From Streptomyces sp. Go-475 (GTDB taxonomy: Bacteria; Actinomycetota; Actinomycetes; Streptomycetales; Streptomycetaceae): a stretch of 64,000 nucleotides of DNA. Below are positions 51,270-60,271 of the stretch, in pieces. Both the position numbers and the translations under genes were made by a program. Position 1 is the first letter of the stretch, and every line of letters starts with the position of its first letter. The notes beneath the pieces are model-generated. The model ran no database searches. It saw only the letters and a list, made by a program, of their open reading frames with translations, and was not told where the DNA came from. The stretch covers positions 1,116,001 to 1,180,000 of the forward strand of contig NZ_CP026121.1 in the NCBI RefSeq assembly GCF_003330845.1. The letters run 5' to 3'.

Positions 51270-52098
51270 GCACCTTGCCCGCCCGCACGGCGTCCAGGAA
51301 CGCGAGCACCGCCTGCTCGATGCCGCGCTGCCGGGCCACCGGGACCCAGTCCCCGCGCCGCCGCACGGTCGGCTGCCCCTTGTGGTCGACGACCTCGGCG
51401 AGGTTGACCACCTGCCGCTTGGTGTCCTGCCCGGACACCTCCAGGATCTCCTCGGCCGAACCGCTGAGCCGGTTCATCACGCCGAGCGCGGTGAAGCCGT
51501 CCCCGGCGAGCTGGAGCACCACGTGGTGCAGCAGGCCGTCCCGGACGCGGGCGCGCACGGTGACGTCGTCGATCGCGCCGGGCGCCAGGAACCTCAGGGT
51601 GTCGACGACGTGGATGAAGTCGTCGAGGATCATCGCGCGCGGTTCCTCCGGCAGCCCGATGCGGTTCTTCTGCATCAGGATCAGCTCGCGCGGATGGTCG
51701 GCGCACTGCGTGTAGCCGGGGGCGAAGCGCCGGTTGAAGCCGACGGCCAGGCTCACGCCCCGCTCCTCGGCGAGCCTCACCAGCCGCGCCGAGTCGTCGA
51801 GTTCGTAGGCGAGCGGCTTGTCGACGTACGTCGGGACGCCCGCCTGAAGCAGCCGCGTCACGATCTCCGGGTGGACGAGGGTGGGCGCGTGCACGAAGGC
51901 GGCGTCGAGGTGCGCCGCGAGGAGGGAGTCGAGGGTGGTGTGCCGCCGCTCCGGCGGGAGGTGCAGCCCGTCGGCGACCCGGTCGAGCGTGGCGGGGGTG
52001 CGGGTCTGCAGGTGCAGCTCGACCCCCGGCTGGAAGGCGAGGACCGGAAGGTAGGCCTTCTGCGCGATGTCACCGAGTCCGATGCAGCCGACCTTCAC
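51193..52098 (-). CDS. Gfo/Idh/MocA family oxidoreductase
   Basis: A 301-aa protein: Rossmann start VKVGCIGLGDIAQKAYLPVL, the EKP-type motif as YVDKPLAYEL (~93), then NRRFAPGYTQ and a substrate domain (DDFIHVVDTLRFLAPG with the conserved His). The start is GTG at 52098, seven bases after AAGGAGC, overlapping the FAD monooxygenase stop by 29 bp. The substrate is probably a sugar or inositol-like compound, but not determinable here. Confidence 0.88.
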   Translation of the reverse strand: MKVGCIGLGDIAQKAYLPVLAFQPGVELHLQTRTPATLDRVADGLHLPPERRHTTLDSLLAAHLDAAFVHAPTLVHPEIVTRLLQAGVPTYVDKPLAYELDDSARLVRLAEERGVSLAVGFNRRFAPGYTQCADHPRELILMQKNRIGLPEEPRAMILDDFIHVVDTLRFLAPGAIDDVTVRARVRDGLLHHVVLQLAGDGFTALGVMNRLSGSAEEILEVSGQDTKRQVVNLAEVVDHKGQPTVRRRGDWVPVARQRGIEQAVLAFLDAVRAGKVLSARDALETHELCERVVRAVQEPTA

Positions 52099-53296
52099 GT
52101 CGTGCGCTCCTTGGGTGGTTGCCTGCCGGGGTCTGCTCGGAAGCATACGGCGGCCGCGGCGGCCGCCAGTCGGCGATGCCGTCGAAGCTCCGCAGGAACA
52201 GCGCGGGCCCGGCCTTCGACAGCGCGGCCATGGCCGTGTCGCGGACGGCGGTGCCGACGCGGCTGGTCATGAGGTTGAGGCGGGCGACCCTGACGGCCTG
52301 GCGCGCGATGGTGGTCGTACGGGGCAGCCGGCCGGCGGTGTAGGCGGGGAGGTCGTCGTGGTGGTGGGCGAGGACGATCGCGTCCTCGATGGCCTGGTTG
52401 CCGCCCTGGCCGAGGGTCGGGGGCATGGCGTGCGCGGCGTCGCCGACCAGGGCGACCCGGCCCCGGTGGTAGGCGGGCAGGGGCTCGGCGATGTGGTGGA
52501 CGTCGTGGCGCAGGACGTCCTCGGGGCGGGCGGCGGCGAGGACGGCGGGGATGGGGTCGTGCCAGTCGCCGAAGCGGCGCAGCAGCTCCGCCCGCTCGTC
52601 GTCCGCCGCCCGTCCGCCGGCCGGGGCCACGGCGGCGGCGTAGGCGTAGACACGGCCGTCCTTGAGCGGGTGCGTGCCCCAGATACGGCCCCGGCCCCAG
52701 GTCTCGTGCGAGGCGAAGTCGGCGCCGGGGACCGGGATCACGACCCGCCACGTCGTGAAGCCGGAGTAGACGGGGCCCGGGTGGGCGGGGAAGAGCGCGG
52801 GGCGTACGGCGGACCGGACACCGTCGGCGCCCACCACCAGGTCGGCCTCCAGTTCGCCGTCGGCGGTGCTGACGCGGGCCGGCCGGTCGCGGTCTCCGCA
52901 GTCGGCGAGAGTGGCGGCGGTGTCCGTGCGGACGGCGCCGGGCGGGAGGAGGGCGGCCAGGCGCGCGATGAGGGTGGCGCGGTGCAGCAGCACGAGCGGG
53001 CCGCCGAAGCGCTCGGCGGCGGTGTCGGCGGAGGAGCGCGCGAGCCACCGCCCGGACGGTGTGCGCAGGCCGCCGTCCCCGGTCCAGGCGGCGAGATCGC
53101 GGATCTCGTCGCCGAGGCCGATGACGTCCAGCGCGCGCAGGGCGTTGGGGGCGAGGGAGATGGCCGCGCCGACCGGCTCCAGCGAGGGGGCGCGCTCCAG
53201 CACGGTGACCTGCCGGCCGCGCAGGTGCAGGGCGGCCGCCGCGGTCAGGCCTCCGATTCCGCCGCCGATCACGACGACGTTGCCCGACTGTGCCAT
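52070..53296 (-). CDS. FAD-dependent monooxygenase
   Basis: A 408-aa class A hydroxylase: GGGIGGLTAAAALHLRG (FAD), the VGADGVRSAVRP segment and LVGDAAHAMPPTLGQGGNQAIEDA. Resembles salicylate/6-hydroxynicotinate-type monooxygenases. ATG at 53296. It diverges from a TetR regulator over twin operators and shares an operon with the MocA-type oxidoreductase. An Arg/His-rich tail of ~15 residues lies over the neighbour's start. Confidence 0.9.
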   Translation of the reverse strand: MAQSGNVVVIGGGIGGLTAAAALHLRGRQVTVLERAPSLEPVGAAISLAPNALRALDVIGLGDEIRDLAAWTGDGGLRTPSGRWLARSSADTAAERFGGPLVLLHRATLIARLAALLPPGAVRTDTAATLADCGDRDRPARVSTADGELEADLVVGADGVRSAVRPALFPAHPGPVYSGFTTWRVVIPVPGADFASHETWGRGRIWGTHPLKDGRVYAYAAAVAPAGGRAADDERAELLRRFGDWHDPIPAVLAAARPEDVLRHDVHHIAEPLPAYHRGRVALVGDAAHAMPPTLGQGGNQAIEDAIVLAHHHDDLPAYTAGRLPRTTTIARQAVRVARLNLMTSRVGTAVRDTAMAALSKAGPALFLRSFDGIADWRPPRPPYASEQTPAGNHPRSARREGRLHRTR

Positions 53297-53320
53297 GGCT
53301 CCTCCTCGGTCCGGCCATCG

Positions 53321-53379
53321 TCACTACAGCCGTAGTGACCCGTTCGAGGTTACTACAGCCGTAGTGATGCGGGTAGCGT
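53321..53379. promoter_or_regulatory. Twin TetR operators and leaderless promoter
   Basis: TCACTAC-AGCC-GTAGTGA (53321-53338) and an almost identical site at 53350-53366 share CTACAGCCGTAG. They lie between the monooxygenase and the TetR gene, whose -10 TAGCGT is at 53374-53379. Confidence 0.8.
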
Positions 53380-53386
53380 GAGCGGC

Positions 53387-53977
53387 ATGTCCGTACGCAC
53401 CGCCGGTCCCTCCCGCTCCGACCTCGTCGCCGACACCGCCCTCGCCCTGCTCGCCGAGCGCGGGATGCGCGGCCTGACGCACCGGGCGGTGGACGAGGCG
53501 GCCGGACTCCCCCAGGGCTCCACGTCGAACCTCGCGCGGACCCGGCAGGCCCTGCTGGAGCTGGCGGTGCGCCGCCTGGCCGACCGCGAGGCGAGGGTGC
53601 TGGCGCTGCACGAGATGCCGGACCCGCAGGCCGGCGCCGGTTCCCTGGCGGACGCCTTGGCCCTGGCCGCCCACCGCGCCCTGACGCGCCACCGCGAACT
53701 GACCCTCGCCCGCTACGAACTGGCGCTGGAGGCGACGCGCCGCCCCGAGCTGCGGGCGTACTTCGACGCGACGGGCGCCCGCTTCCGCGAGCAACTGGCC
53801 GCCCTGGTCACCGGGTTGGGCTCGACGGACCCATCCCGGCACACCCTGTCCCTGATCGCCTGGGCGGACGGGCTGATGTTCAGCTGCGTGGCCGGGTCGT
53901 TCAGCGCCGAGGCGCCGAGCCTGGAGGAGGTGCGGGCCGGGCTGCGGGAACTGCTGGACGGCATGCTCGGCCCCTGA
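53387..53977 (+). CDS. TetR-family transcriptional regulator
   Basis: A 196-aa protein with an N-terminal HTH (ADTALALLAERGMRGLTHRAVDEAAGLPQGSTSNLARTRQALLEL) and an all-helical ligand domain. ATG at 53387, seven bases after TAGCGT, leaderless type. It should bind the twin 18-bp operators and control the divergent monooxygenase operon, with the oxygenase substrate as likely inducer. Confidence 0.9.
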   Translation: MSVRTAGPSRSDLVADTALALLAERGMRGLTHRAVDEAAGLPQGSTSNLARTRQALLELAVRRLADREARVLALHEMPDPQAGAGSLADALALAAHRALTRHRELTLARYELALEATRRPELRAYFDATGARFREQLAALVTGLGSTDPSRHTLSLIAWADGLMFSCVAGSFSAEAPSLEEVRAGLRELLDGMLGP

Positions 53978-54020
53978 AATCCGGTGGTCCGGCAGGGGTC
54001 ACGGGGGAAGGATGGCAGCC

Positions 54021-54533
54021 ATGACGACCGAACGCCGTATGCCTGACACGACCGCCGACGAACGCACCATGCTGGAGGGCTGGCTGGAGTTCCACCGGCA
54101 GACCCTCGCGTGGAAGTGCGAGGGCCTGAGCGACGAACAGCTCAGGTCCGCCGCCGTGGAGCCCTCCGACCTGTCCCTGCTGGGGCTGGTGCGGCACATG
54201 GCGGACGTGGAGCGGAGCTGGTTCCGCCGGGTGCTGATGGACGAGGACGCGGCGCCCCTCTACTGGAGCGACGAGGACCGCGACGGCGAGTTCCACCTGA
54301 CCGAGGCGGACACCTACCAGGAGGCGTACGCCACCTGGCAGTCCGAGATCGAGACGGCCCGGCGCAACGCGGCCCGCTTCGGCCTGGACGACCTCTCCCG
54401 GGGCGGGCACCGGCGCACCGGAGAGAAGTTCAACCTGCGGTGGATCTACACCCACATGATCGAGGAGTACGCCCGGCACAACGGCCACGCCGACCTGATC
54501 CGCGAGCGCGTCGACGGCTCGACCGGCGACTGA
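54021..54533 (+). CDS. DinB-like / DUF664 protein
   Basis: A 170-aa four-helix-bundle protein: MLEGWLEFHRQTLAWKCEGLSDEQLRS, LGLVRHMADVERSWFRRVL and MIEEYARHNGHADLIRERVDG. The three His of the metal site (HR in helix 1, RHMAD, RHNGHAD) are visible. Family members are thiol-dependent enzymes or stress proteins. The ATG at 54021 has GGAAGG at nine bases; ATG 54012 is too close to it. Confidence 0.85.
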   Translation: MTTERRMPDTTADERTMLEGWLEFHRQTLAWKCEGLSDEQLRSAAVEPSDLSLLGLVRHMADVERSWFRRVLMDEDAAPLYWSDEDRDGEFHLTEADTYQEAYATWQSEIETARRNAARFGLDDLSRGGHRRTGEKFNLRWIYTHMIEEYARHNGHADLIRERVDGSTGD

Positions 54534-54636
54534 CGTCACCCACGGCCCGCCGACGCCCTCCGTACGGGGCGGGACATCACCCGTGCGGGGCATCCTCCGC
54601 CTGTCCGCCGTACCGCCCCCGGCCGGACGGACCAGA

Positions 54637-55170
54637 GTGGCGCGGGTGCATCGAACGACGACCACCGCGACGCTCCTGGTGACCGTGGCTGTCTCGGCCC
54701 TGACCGGCTGCGTGACCGTCCAGCGTCCTCCCGTCCCCGGGCCGCCGACGGGACCGTCCATGCCGTCGGCGCCGCAGCCGGCGGGGCAGGCGGAGAGCCA
54801 GATCGTGCAGGCCCCGGCCCAGGAGGCCCTGCAGCTCATCGAGGAGTCCCGCCGCCCGGAGCCGACCCCGTCCGAATCCCGTGTGAGCACCCCCGCGGCG
54901 GCCTCGCCCGAGCGGGGCCGGCCGCCGGCCGGCCCCCGCGACGACCGTCCGCGTCCCGCCCGGCCGGAACGCCCGGACCGCCCGGAACCCGCCCCGCGCG
55001 GCCCGCAGCGGCCACGCCCCGGCCTCCCCGACGTCCCGGAGTCGGCACGGCAGGACGTCCACCAGAACGTCCCGGGCGGCACGGACGTGTGCGCGCTGGG
55101 CAGGCGCTACGGGGGGTGGCGGGCCGACAGCCCGGAGGCGACCATCTGCCAGGACACCTACGGGCGGTGA
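54637..55170 (+). CDS. Proline-rich lipoprotein
   Basis: About 177 aa. Signal peptide ATLLVTVAVSALTGC (lipobox near residue 27), a long Pro/Arg/Glu-rich stalk, and a short C-terminal domain with two Cys (DVCALGRRYGGWRADSPEATICQDTYG). The GTG at 54637 or 54646 is the likely start; the first has GGACGGA upstream. Secreted and membrane-anchored; no known function. Confidence 0.65.
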   Translation: MARVHRTTTTATLLVTVAVSALTGCVTVQRPPVPGPPTGPSMPSAPQPAGQAESQIVQAPAQEALQLIEESRRPEPTPSESRVSTPAAASPERGRPPAGPRDDRPRPARPERPDRPEPAPRGPQRPRPGLPDVPESARQDVHQNVPGGTDVCALGRRYGGWRADSPEATICQDTYGR

Positions 55171-55179
55171 ACGGCTCCG

Positions 55180-55710
55180 TCAGGGCCGCTGCCTCGGCGG
55201 CCTCCCGCACGTCCCTCCGCCGGACTCCCCGCCGCCTTCTCCCAGCCGGGACTCCAGCCGCCGGATCGCCGCCCACACACCCGCCGCGTAGCCGTCGTCG
55301 GTGAGGGCGGCGGCCGCTCCCCTGGCCCGCCGCAGATGGGTCCGGGCGGCGTCGCGGTCGCCGAGCGCGGCGTAGTCGGCCGCCAGACTCATGTGCAGGG
55401 AGGGGTAGAAGGCGCGCACCGCGACCGCCCCTGCCCCGCCCGCGGGCCCGTCCTGGGTGATCTCCTCCGCCGCCGTCAACGCGCGCAGGTCCCAGGCCAG
55501 TTCGTCCGCGGGGTCGTCCTGGGTGTCGGCCAGGTAGTGGGCCAGGGTGCAGCGGTGCAGCGGGTCGCCGTGCTCCCCGATCTCCGCCCACAGGTCCAGG
55601 AACCGGTGCCGGGCCTCCTCCCGGTCCCCCGCGTGGTGCAGCATCACGACCTGCCCGATCCGCGTCAGCACGGCGTCCGGCGCCGCCTGCCCCTGTCGCT
55701 CGACCACCAC
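55180..55710 (-). CDS. Hypothetical TPR-like helical protein
   Basis: A 176-aa protein of paired helices (IGQVVMLHHAGDREEARHRFLDLWAEIG, LAADYAALGDRDAARTHLRRARGAAAAL), consistent with tetratricopeptide-type repeats. It has a Gly/Ser/Arg-rich tail. Start GTG at 55710. The 223-bp gap to ung holds no other feature I can see. Confidence 0.75.
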   Translation of the reverse strand: MVVERQGQAAPDAVLTRIGQVVMLHHAGDREEARHRFLDLWAEIGEHGDPLHRCTLAHYLADTQDDPADELAWDLRALTAAEEITQDGPAGGAGAVAVRAFYPSLHMSLAADYAALGDRDAARTHLRRARGAAAALTDDGYAAGVWAAIRRLESRLGEGGGESGGGTCGRPPRQRP

Positions 55711-55933
55711 GCCCTCCGCGCCCTCGCCCGCTGTCCTCCCCGACGCTAACGGCAGGCGGGGGCGATCCGGCTCAGGCCGCTCCGCGCGCCACCGGGCTGT
55801 TCGGGGCCGTACGGCCGGTGTTCGGGCCGTTCGTCCGGTGTCCGACGCCGGTCGGCGGGCCTGCCGCCGTGTCGCCCCGGCCGCCGGCCACCGGCCGTCG
55901 CCGTCAGCCCGGGTTCGGGATCGGGATCGTCCG

Positions 55934-56617
55934 TCAGCCCAGGTCCGGGATCGTCCAGTCGATCGGCTCGTGTCCCTGCGCCGCCACCGCCGCGTTGATC
56001 TGCGTGAACGGGCGGGAACCGAAGAACTTCTTCGCCGACAGGGGCGAGGGGTGTGCGCCCTTGACCACCACGTGCCGCGACTCGTCGATCAGCGGGAGCT
56101 TCTTCTGCGCGTAGTTCCCCCACAGCACGAACACCGCCGGGTCGGGCCGCTCGGCCACGGCCCGGATCACGGCGTCGGTGAACTTCTCCCAGCCCCGGCC
56201 CTTGTGGGAGTTGGCCTCCCCGGCCCGGACCGTGAGCACCGCGTTGAGCAGCAGCACGCCCTGCCGCGCCCAGGGCATCAGATAGCCGTTGTCCGGGATC
56301 GGTGTGCCCAGCTCCTCGTGCATCTCCTTGTAGATGTTGCGCAGGGACGGCGGGATGCGCACCCCGGGCCGGACCGAGAAGCACAGCCCGTGGCCCTGGC
56401 CCTCGCCGTGGTACGGGTCCTGGCCGAGGATCAGGACCTTCACCCGGTCGTACGGCGTGGCGTCCAGCGCCGCGAAGACCTCCTCGCGCGGCGGGTAGAC
56501 GGGACCCTTCGCCCGCTCCTCCTCGACGAACTCCGTCAGCTCCTTGAACCAGGGCTGTTGTAGCTCGTCACCCAGAACCCCGCGCCAGGACTCGGGCAGC
56601 ATGGCGATGTCGGTCAC
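55934..56617 (-). CDS. ung: Uracil-DNA glycosylase
   Basis: A 227-aa family-1 UDG that removes uracil from DNA. GQDPYHGEGQGHGLCFSV (catalytic Asp, ~63), VLLLNAVLTVRAGEANSH, and HPSPLS (~186) are intact. The GTG at 56617 with GTGAGGACG upstream gives the usual length; an upstream GTG (56644) would add nine residues. Confidence 0.95.
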   Translation of the reverse strand: MTDIAMLPESWRGVLGDELQQPWFKELTEFVEEERAKGPVYPPREEVFAALDATPYDRVKVLILGQDPYHGEGQGHGLCFSVRPGVRIPPSLRNIYKEMHEELGTPIPDNGYLMPWARQGVLLLNAVLTVRAGEANSHKGRGWEKFTDAVIRAVAERPDPAVFVLWGNYAQKKLPLIDESRHVVVKGAHPSPLSAKKFFGSRPFTQINAAVAAQGHEPIDWTIPDLG

Positions 56618-56720
56618 GTCAACGTCCTCACGATGTGCGGTCACTTCAGGCCTCAGAACCTACCGGCGACCACTGACAACGCGCTCCGGGAAGCCGGAGG
56701 GAAAGCCGGATGTCCGCCGC

Positions 56721-58313
56721 CTACCAGGCCGTCTTGCGGTGCAGCTCCCACATCATCATGATCGTCGACGGGTCCAGGGCCCGCTCGGCGCCCGAGACGT
56801 CCCGGCTGGCCGCCACGTACTGCCGGCCCTGCCACAGCGGCAGCAGCCGCGCGTCGTCCACGAGGATCCGCTGGGCCTCCTCGAACTCCTTCTCCACGCT
56901 CGCGCGGTCGCTCTCCCGGCGCGACCGGGGCAGCAGCTCGCCGGTGATCTCGGGGGCCGGGTACGGCGTACCGAGGGCGTTCTGCTCACCGACGAACGGC
57001 GCGATGAAGTTCTCGGCGTCCGGGAAGTCGGGGAACCAGCCACGCCCGAACACCGGGTACTCGCCCTTCTGGTAGCCCTCCACGTAGGTCTTCCAGGGGC
57101 GGCTCTTGAGGCTGATCGTGAACAGGCCGGAGTCCTCCAGCTGGCGCTCCAGCTCCTTGAACTCCGCGGCGGTCTCGGAGCCGTAGCGGTCGCTCGTGTA
57201 CCAGAAGGTGAGCGGGACCTTCTGGTTGATGCCCGCTTGCGTGAGGATCTTGCGGGCCTTGCCGACGTCCGGGTCGCCGTAGTCGTCGAAGAAGCCCGTG
57301 GTGTGGCCGGTGAGGCCCTTGGGGACCATGGAGTACAGCGGGTCGACGGTGTCCTTGTAGACCTTGTGGGCGATCGCCGCCCGGTCGACGACCTGCGCGA
57401 TGGCCTGGCGCACGGCCTTCTTGCTGGCCCAGGAGTCCTTCGGGTTGAACACCAGGTAGTTGATGTCGGTGCCGGTGCCCTCGACGAGCTGGATCTCCTC
57501 CTCCTTGGAGGTCTTGCTCTGGAGGTCGACGACGTCGCCGGCGGCCAGACCGCGGTAGGTGACGTCGATCCGCTGGTCGCGCAGGGCCTTGACCATGGCG
57601 GCCGAGTCCTGGAAGTAGCGGACGGTCACCGCGTCGTTCCGGCGCTCCGCGAAGCCCTTGTAGGAGTCGTTGCGGACGAGGACGGCCTCCTTGCCCTCGT
57701 CGTAGGAGTCGAGCGTGTACGGCCCGGAGCCGACGACGTCCTCGCCCTCGCGCAGGGAGCCCTCCGGGTAGGCCTGCGGGGAGACGATGGACATGGCGGG
57801 TGTGGCGAGCACGAACGGGAACGTGGCGTCGGGCTTGTTGAGGTGGAAGATCACCTCGCGGTCGTTCGGCGCCTGGACGCGTTCGAGGCTGCCCAGCAGA
57901 CCGGCGGGGCCACCGTTGACGTTGATCTTGCGGATCCGGTCGAACGAGTACTTGACGGCCCGGGCGTCGAGCGCGTCGCCGTTGGAGAACTTCAGGCCCT
58001 CGCGCAGTTCGCAGCGGTAGACCTGGTTCGAGGAGTCGCTGAAGCCGCAACTCTCGGCGGCGTCCGGCTGGGGCTCGGTCGCGCCCGTCGGATAGCTCAG
58101 GAGCGTCTGGTAGATGTTGCGGAACAGCTCCCAGGAGCTGTCCCAGGAGGCGGCAGGGTCGAGCGTGCTGGGGGCACTGGTGGTGCCGACGACGATCGGC
58201 CCATCGTCCTCCGGGGTGTCGGACGACAGCACTCCGCACCCGCCTACCAGGGACGATATGGACGCGATGGCCGCCACCCGCCGCAGGCATCGGTTCCGGT
58301 TGAACACGCGCAC
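56721..58313 (-). CDS. Peptide/nickel-type ABC substrate-binding lipoprotein (orphan)
   Basis: 530 aa, SBP family 5: lipobox VGGC (~26), IVVGTTSAPSTLDPAASWDSSWELFRNIYQTLL, then KFSNGDALDARAVKYSFDRI and WFPDFPDAENFIAPFVG. It should bind oligopeptides or a similar ligand for a Dpp/Opp-type importer, but no permease or ATPase gene is nearby. GTG start at 58313. The leader region upstream has no recognisable operator. Confidence 0.9.
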   Translation of the reverse strand: MRVFNRNRCLRRVAAIASISSLVGGCGVLSSDTPEDDGPIVVGTTSAPSTLDPAASWDSSWELFRNIYQTLLSYPTGATEPQPDAAESCGFSDSSNQVYRCELREGLKFSNGDALDARAVKYSFDRIRKINVNGGPAGLLGSLERVQAPNDREVIFHLNKPDATFPFVLATPAMSIVSPQAYPEGSLREGEDVVGSGPYTLDSYDEGKEAVLVRNDSYKGFAERRNDAVTVRYFQDSAAMVKALRDQRIDVTYRGLAAGDVVDLQSKTSKEEEIQLVEGTGTDINYLVFNPKDSWASKKAVRQAIAQVVDRAAIAHKVYKDTVDPLYSMVPKGLTGHTTGFFDDYGDPDVGKARKILTQAGINQKVPLTFWYTSDRYGSETAAEFKELERQLEDSGLFTISLKSRPWKTYVEGYQKGEYPVFGRGWFPDFPDAENFIAPFVGEQNALGTPYPAPEITGELLPRSRRESDRASVEKEFEEAQRILVDDARLLPLWQGRQYVAASRDVSGAERALDPSTIMMMWELHRKTAW

Positions 58314-58449
58314 GCTCCTCGATCTGCCATACCAAGGGTCGGCAGACCATACCGCAGTGCTGTGGCCGCTGGCCCTCCCTCGGACATGACTCCTTGATCG
58401 ATAAACCTTTGACTACGTTGTCATCGCCCTTTGCGCTGTCTTTACGCCG

Positions 58450-58484
58450 ACACGGGCGCCCCTCACGTCGAGGAGCGCCCGTGT
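58450..58484. terminator. Strong hairpin after the SDR operon
   Basis: ACACGGGCGC/GCGCCCGTGT arms with a partly paired CCT...AGG interior, 20 bp beyond the first SDR gene's stop on the minus strand. Confidence 0.7.
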
Positions 58485-58504
58485 CACGTGGGCGTACGCC
58501 GGTG

Positions 58505-59263
58505 TCAGCCGGTGCCGGCGTTGAGGAAGATGCCGCCGTCCACGACGAGCGTCTGGCCGGTGACCCAGTCGGACTGCTCGGAGGTGAGGAACGCGGCCGC
58601 GCCGCCGATGTCGGAGGGCACGCCGAGCCGGCCGAGCGGGTAGGCCGCGGCGGCCTCCTCCTCCCGGCCCTCGTACAGGGCCTGGGCGAACTTGGTCTTC
58701 ACGACGGCCGGGGCGATCGCGTTGACCCGCACCTTGGGCGCGAACTCGTGGGCGAGCTGCACCGTCAGGTTGATCATCGCCGCCTTGCTGACGCCGTACG
58801 CGCCGATGAACGGCGAGGGCGAGAGGCCGGCGACGGAGGCGATGTTGACGATCGCGCCGCCGTTGTCCTTCTGCCAGGCGTGCCAGGTCTTCTGGGCGAA
58901 GCCGAGCGCCGAGACGACGTTGGTCTCGAAGACCTTGCGGGCGACGTTCAGGTCGAGGTCGGCGATCGGCCCGAACACCGGGTTGGTGCCGGCGTTGTTG
59001 ACCAGGAAGTCGATGCGGCCGAAGGCCTCCATCGCGCGCTCGACGGCGACGGCCTGGTGGGCCTCGTCGTGCGCCTTGCCCGCCACGTAGACGGCGCGGT
59101 CGGCGCCGAGCTGCTCGACGGCCTCCTTGAGGGCGTCCTCGTTGCGGCCGGTGATGACGACCCGGTCGCCGCGTGCGATCAGCGCCTCGGCGACGCCGTA
59201 GCCGATGCCGCGGCTGGCGCCCGTGACGAGGGCGACCTTGCCGGAGAGTTCCACGGAAGTCAT
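58505..59263 (-). CDS. SDR family oxidoreductase
   Basis: A 252-aa short-chain dehydrogenase: TGASRGIGYG (NAD(P) loop), NNAG at ~90, catalytic Ser in IASVAGLS and the YGVSK tetrad (~156). Lies 12 bp after a FabG-like gene and probably shares its transcript. Substrate unknown; the C-terminus VDGGIFLNAGTG is typical. Confidence 0.9.
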   Translation of the reverse strand: MTSVELSGKVALVTGASRGIGYGVAEALIARGDRVVITGRNEDALKEAVEQLGADRAVYVAGKAHDEAHQAVAVERAMEAFGRIDFLVNNAGTNPVFGPIADLDLNVARKVFETNVVSALGFAQKTWHAWQKDNGGAIVNIASVAGLSPSPFIGAYGVSKAAMINLTVQLAHEFAPKVRVNAIAPAVVKTKFAQALYEGREEEAAAAYPLGRLGVPSDIGGAAAFLTSEQSDWVTGQTLVVDGGIFLNAGTG

Positions 59264-59275
59264 GTTCTTCGTCCC

Positions 59276-60037
59276 TTAGTCGAGCGGTCCGCCGGCCACG
59301 TACAGCACCTGGCCGGAGACGAACCCGGCCGCCTCGCCCGTGAAGAAGGCGATGGCGTTGGCGATGTCCTCCGGCTCGCCGACGCGCGCCACCGGGATCT
59401 GCGTGGCGGCGGCGGCCTTGAAGTCCTCGAAGCCCATGCCGACGCGCTCGGCGGTGGCCTTGGTCATCTCGGTCGCGATGAAGCCGGGGGCGACGGCGTT
59501 GGCGGTGACGCCGAACTTGCCGAGCTCCTTGGCGAGGGTCTTGGTGAAGCCCTGCAGGCCCGCCTTGGCGGCCGAGTAGTTGACCTGGCCGCGGTTGCCC
59601 AGCGCCGAGGACGACGAGAGGTTGACGATCCGGCCGAAGCCCGCGTCCACCATGTGCTTCTGGCAGGCCTTGGACATCAGGAAGGCGCCGCGCAGGTGCA
59701 CGTTCATGACGGTGTCCCAGTCGGAGACGCTCATCTTGAACAGCAGGTTGTCGCGCAGCACGCCGGCGTTGTTGACCAGGATCGTCGGCGCGCCGAGCTC
59801 CTCGACGATCCGCGCGACGGCCGCCTCGACCTGCGCCTCGTCGGAGACGTCGCAGCCGACCGCGACGGCCTTGCCACCGGCGGCGGTGATCTTCTCGACG
59901 GTGTCCTTGCAGGCGGCTTCGTCGAGGTCGAGCACGGCGACCGCGCGGCCCTCGGCGGCCAGTCGTACGGCGGTGGCGGCGCCGATGCCGCGCGCGGCAC
60001 CGGTGACGACGGCGACCCGCTGCTCAGTGGTGGACAT
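59276..60037 (-). CDS. 3-oxoacyl-ACP reductase, FabG type
   Basis: A 253-aa SDR with TGAARGIGAA, NNAGVLRDNLLFKMS, NLSSSSALGNRGQVNYSAAKAG (Ser-Tyr-Lys) and NAVAPGFIATEMT, the FabG pattern. The chain NAGVLRDN and DWDTVMNVHLRG are diagnostic. It forms an operon with the SDR downstream. Not linked to the main fab cluster, so it may serve a side pathway. ATG at 60037. Confidence 0.9.
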   Translation of the reverse strand: MSTTEQRVAVVTGAARGIGAATAVRLAAEGRAVAVLDLDEAACKDTVEKITAAGGKAVAVGCDVSDEAQVEAAVARIVEELGAPTILVNNAGVLRDNLLFKMSVSDWDTVMNVHLRGAFLMSKACQKHMVDAGFGRIVNLSSSSALGNRGQVNYSAAKAGLQGFTKTLAKELGKFGVTANAVAPGFIATEMTKATAERVGMGFEDFKAAAATQIPVARVGEPEDIANAIAFFTGEAAGFVSGQVLYVAGGPLD

Positions 60038-60271
60038 GGCTGCTTCTCCTCAGGTGAGCGACCGCTTAGTACCTTCCGTGGGTGTGACGCTAGAAGCCCT
60101 GGCACGCGGTGTCAACGGCCGGGCGCGGCATGTGATCCATTACCCGGCCCGACCTGCCCGGCGAGGTGCTCCGGAACACCCGAACGGCCCAGGACCGCAG
60201 GCCGCCGCCTGCCCCGCCGCCCTGCCGCCGGAGCGCGAGCCACTCGTGGCCGGAACGCTGCCCGTGATCGG

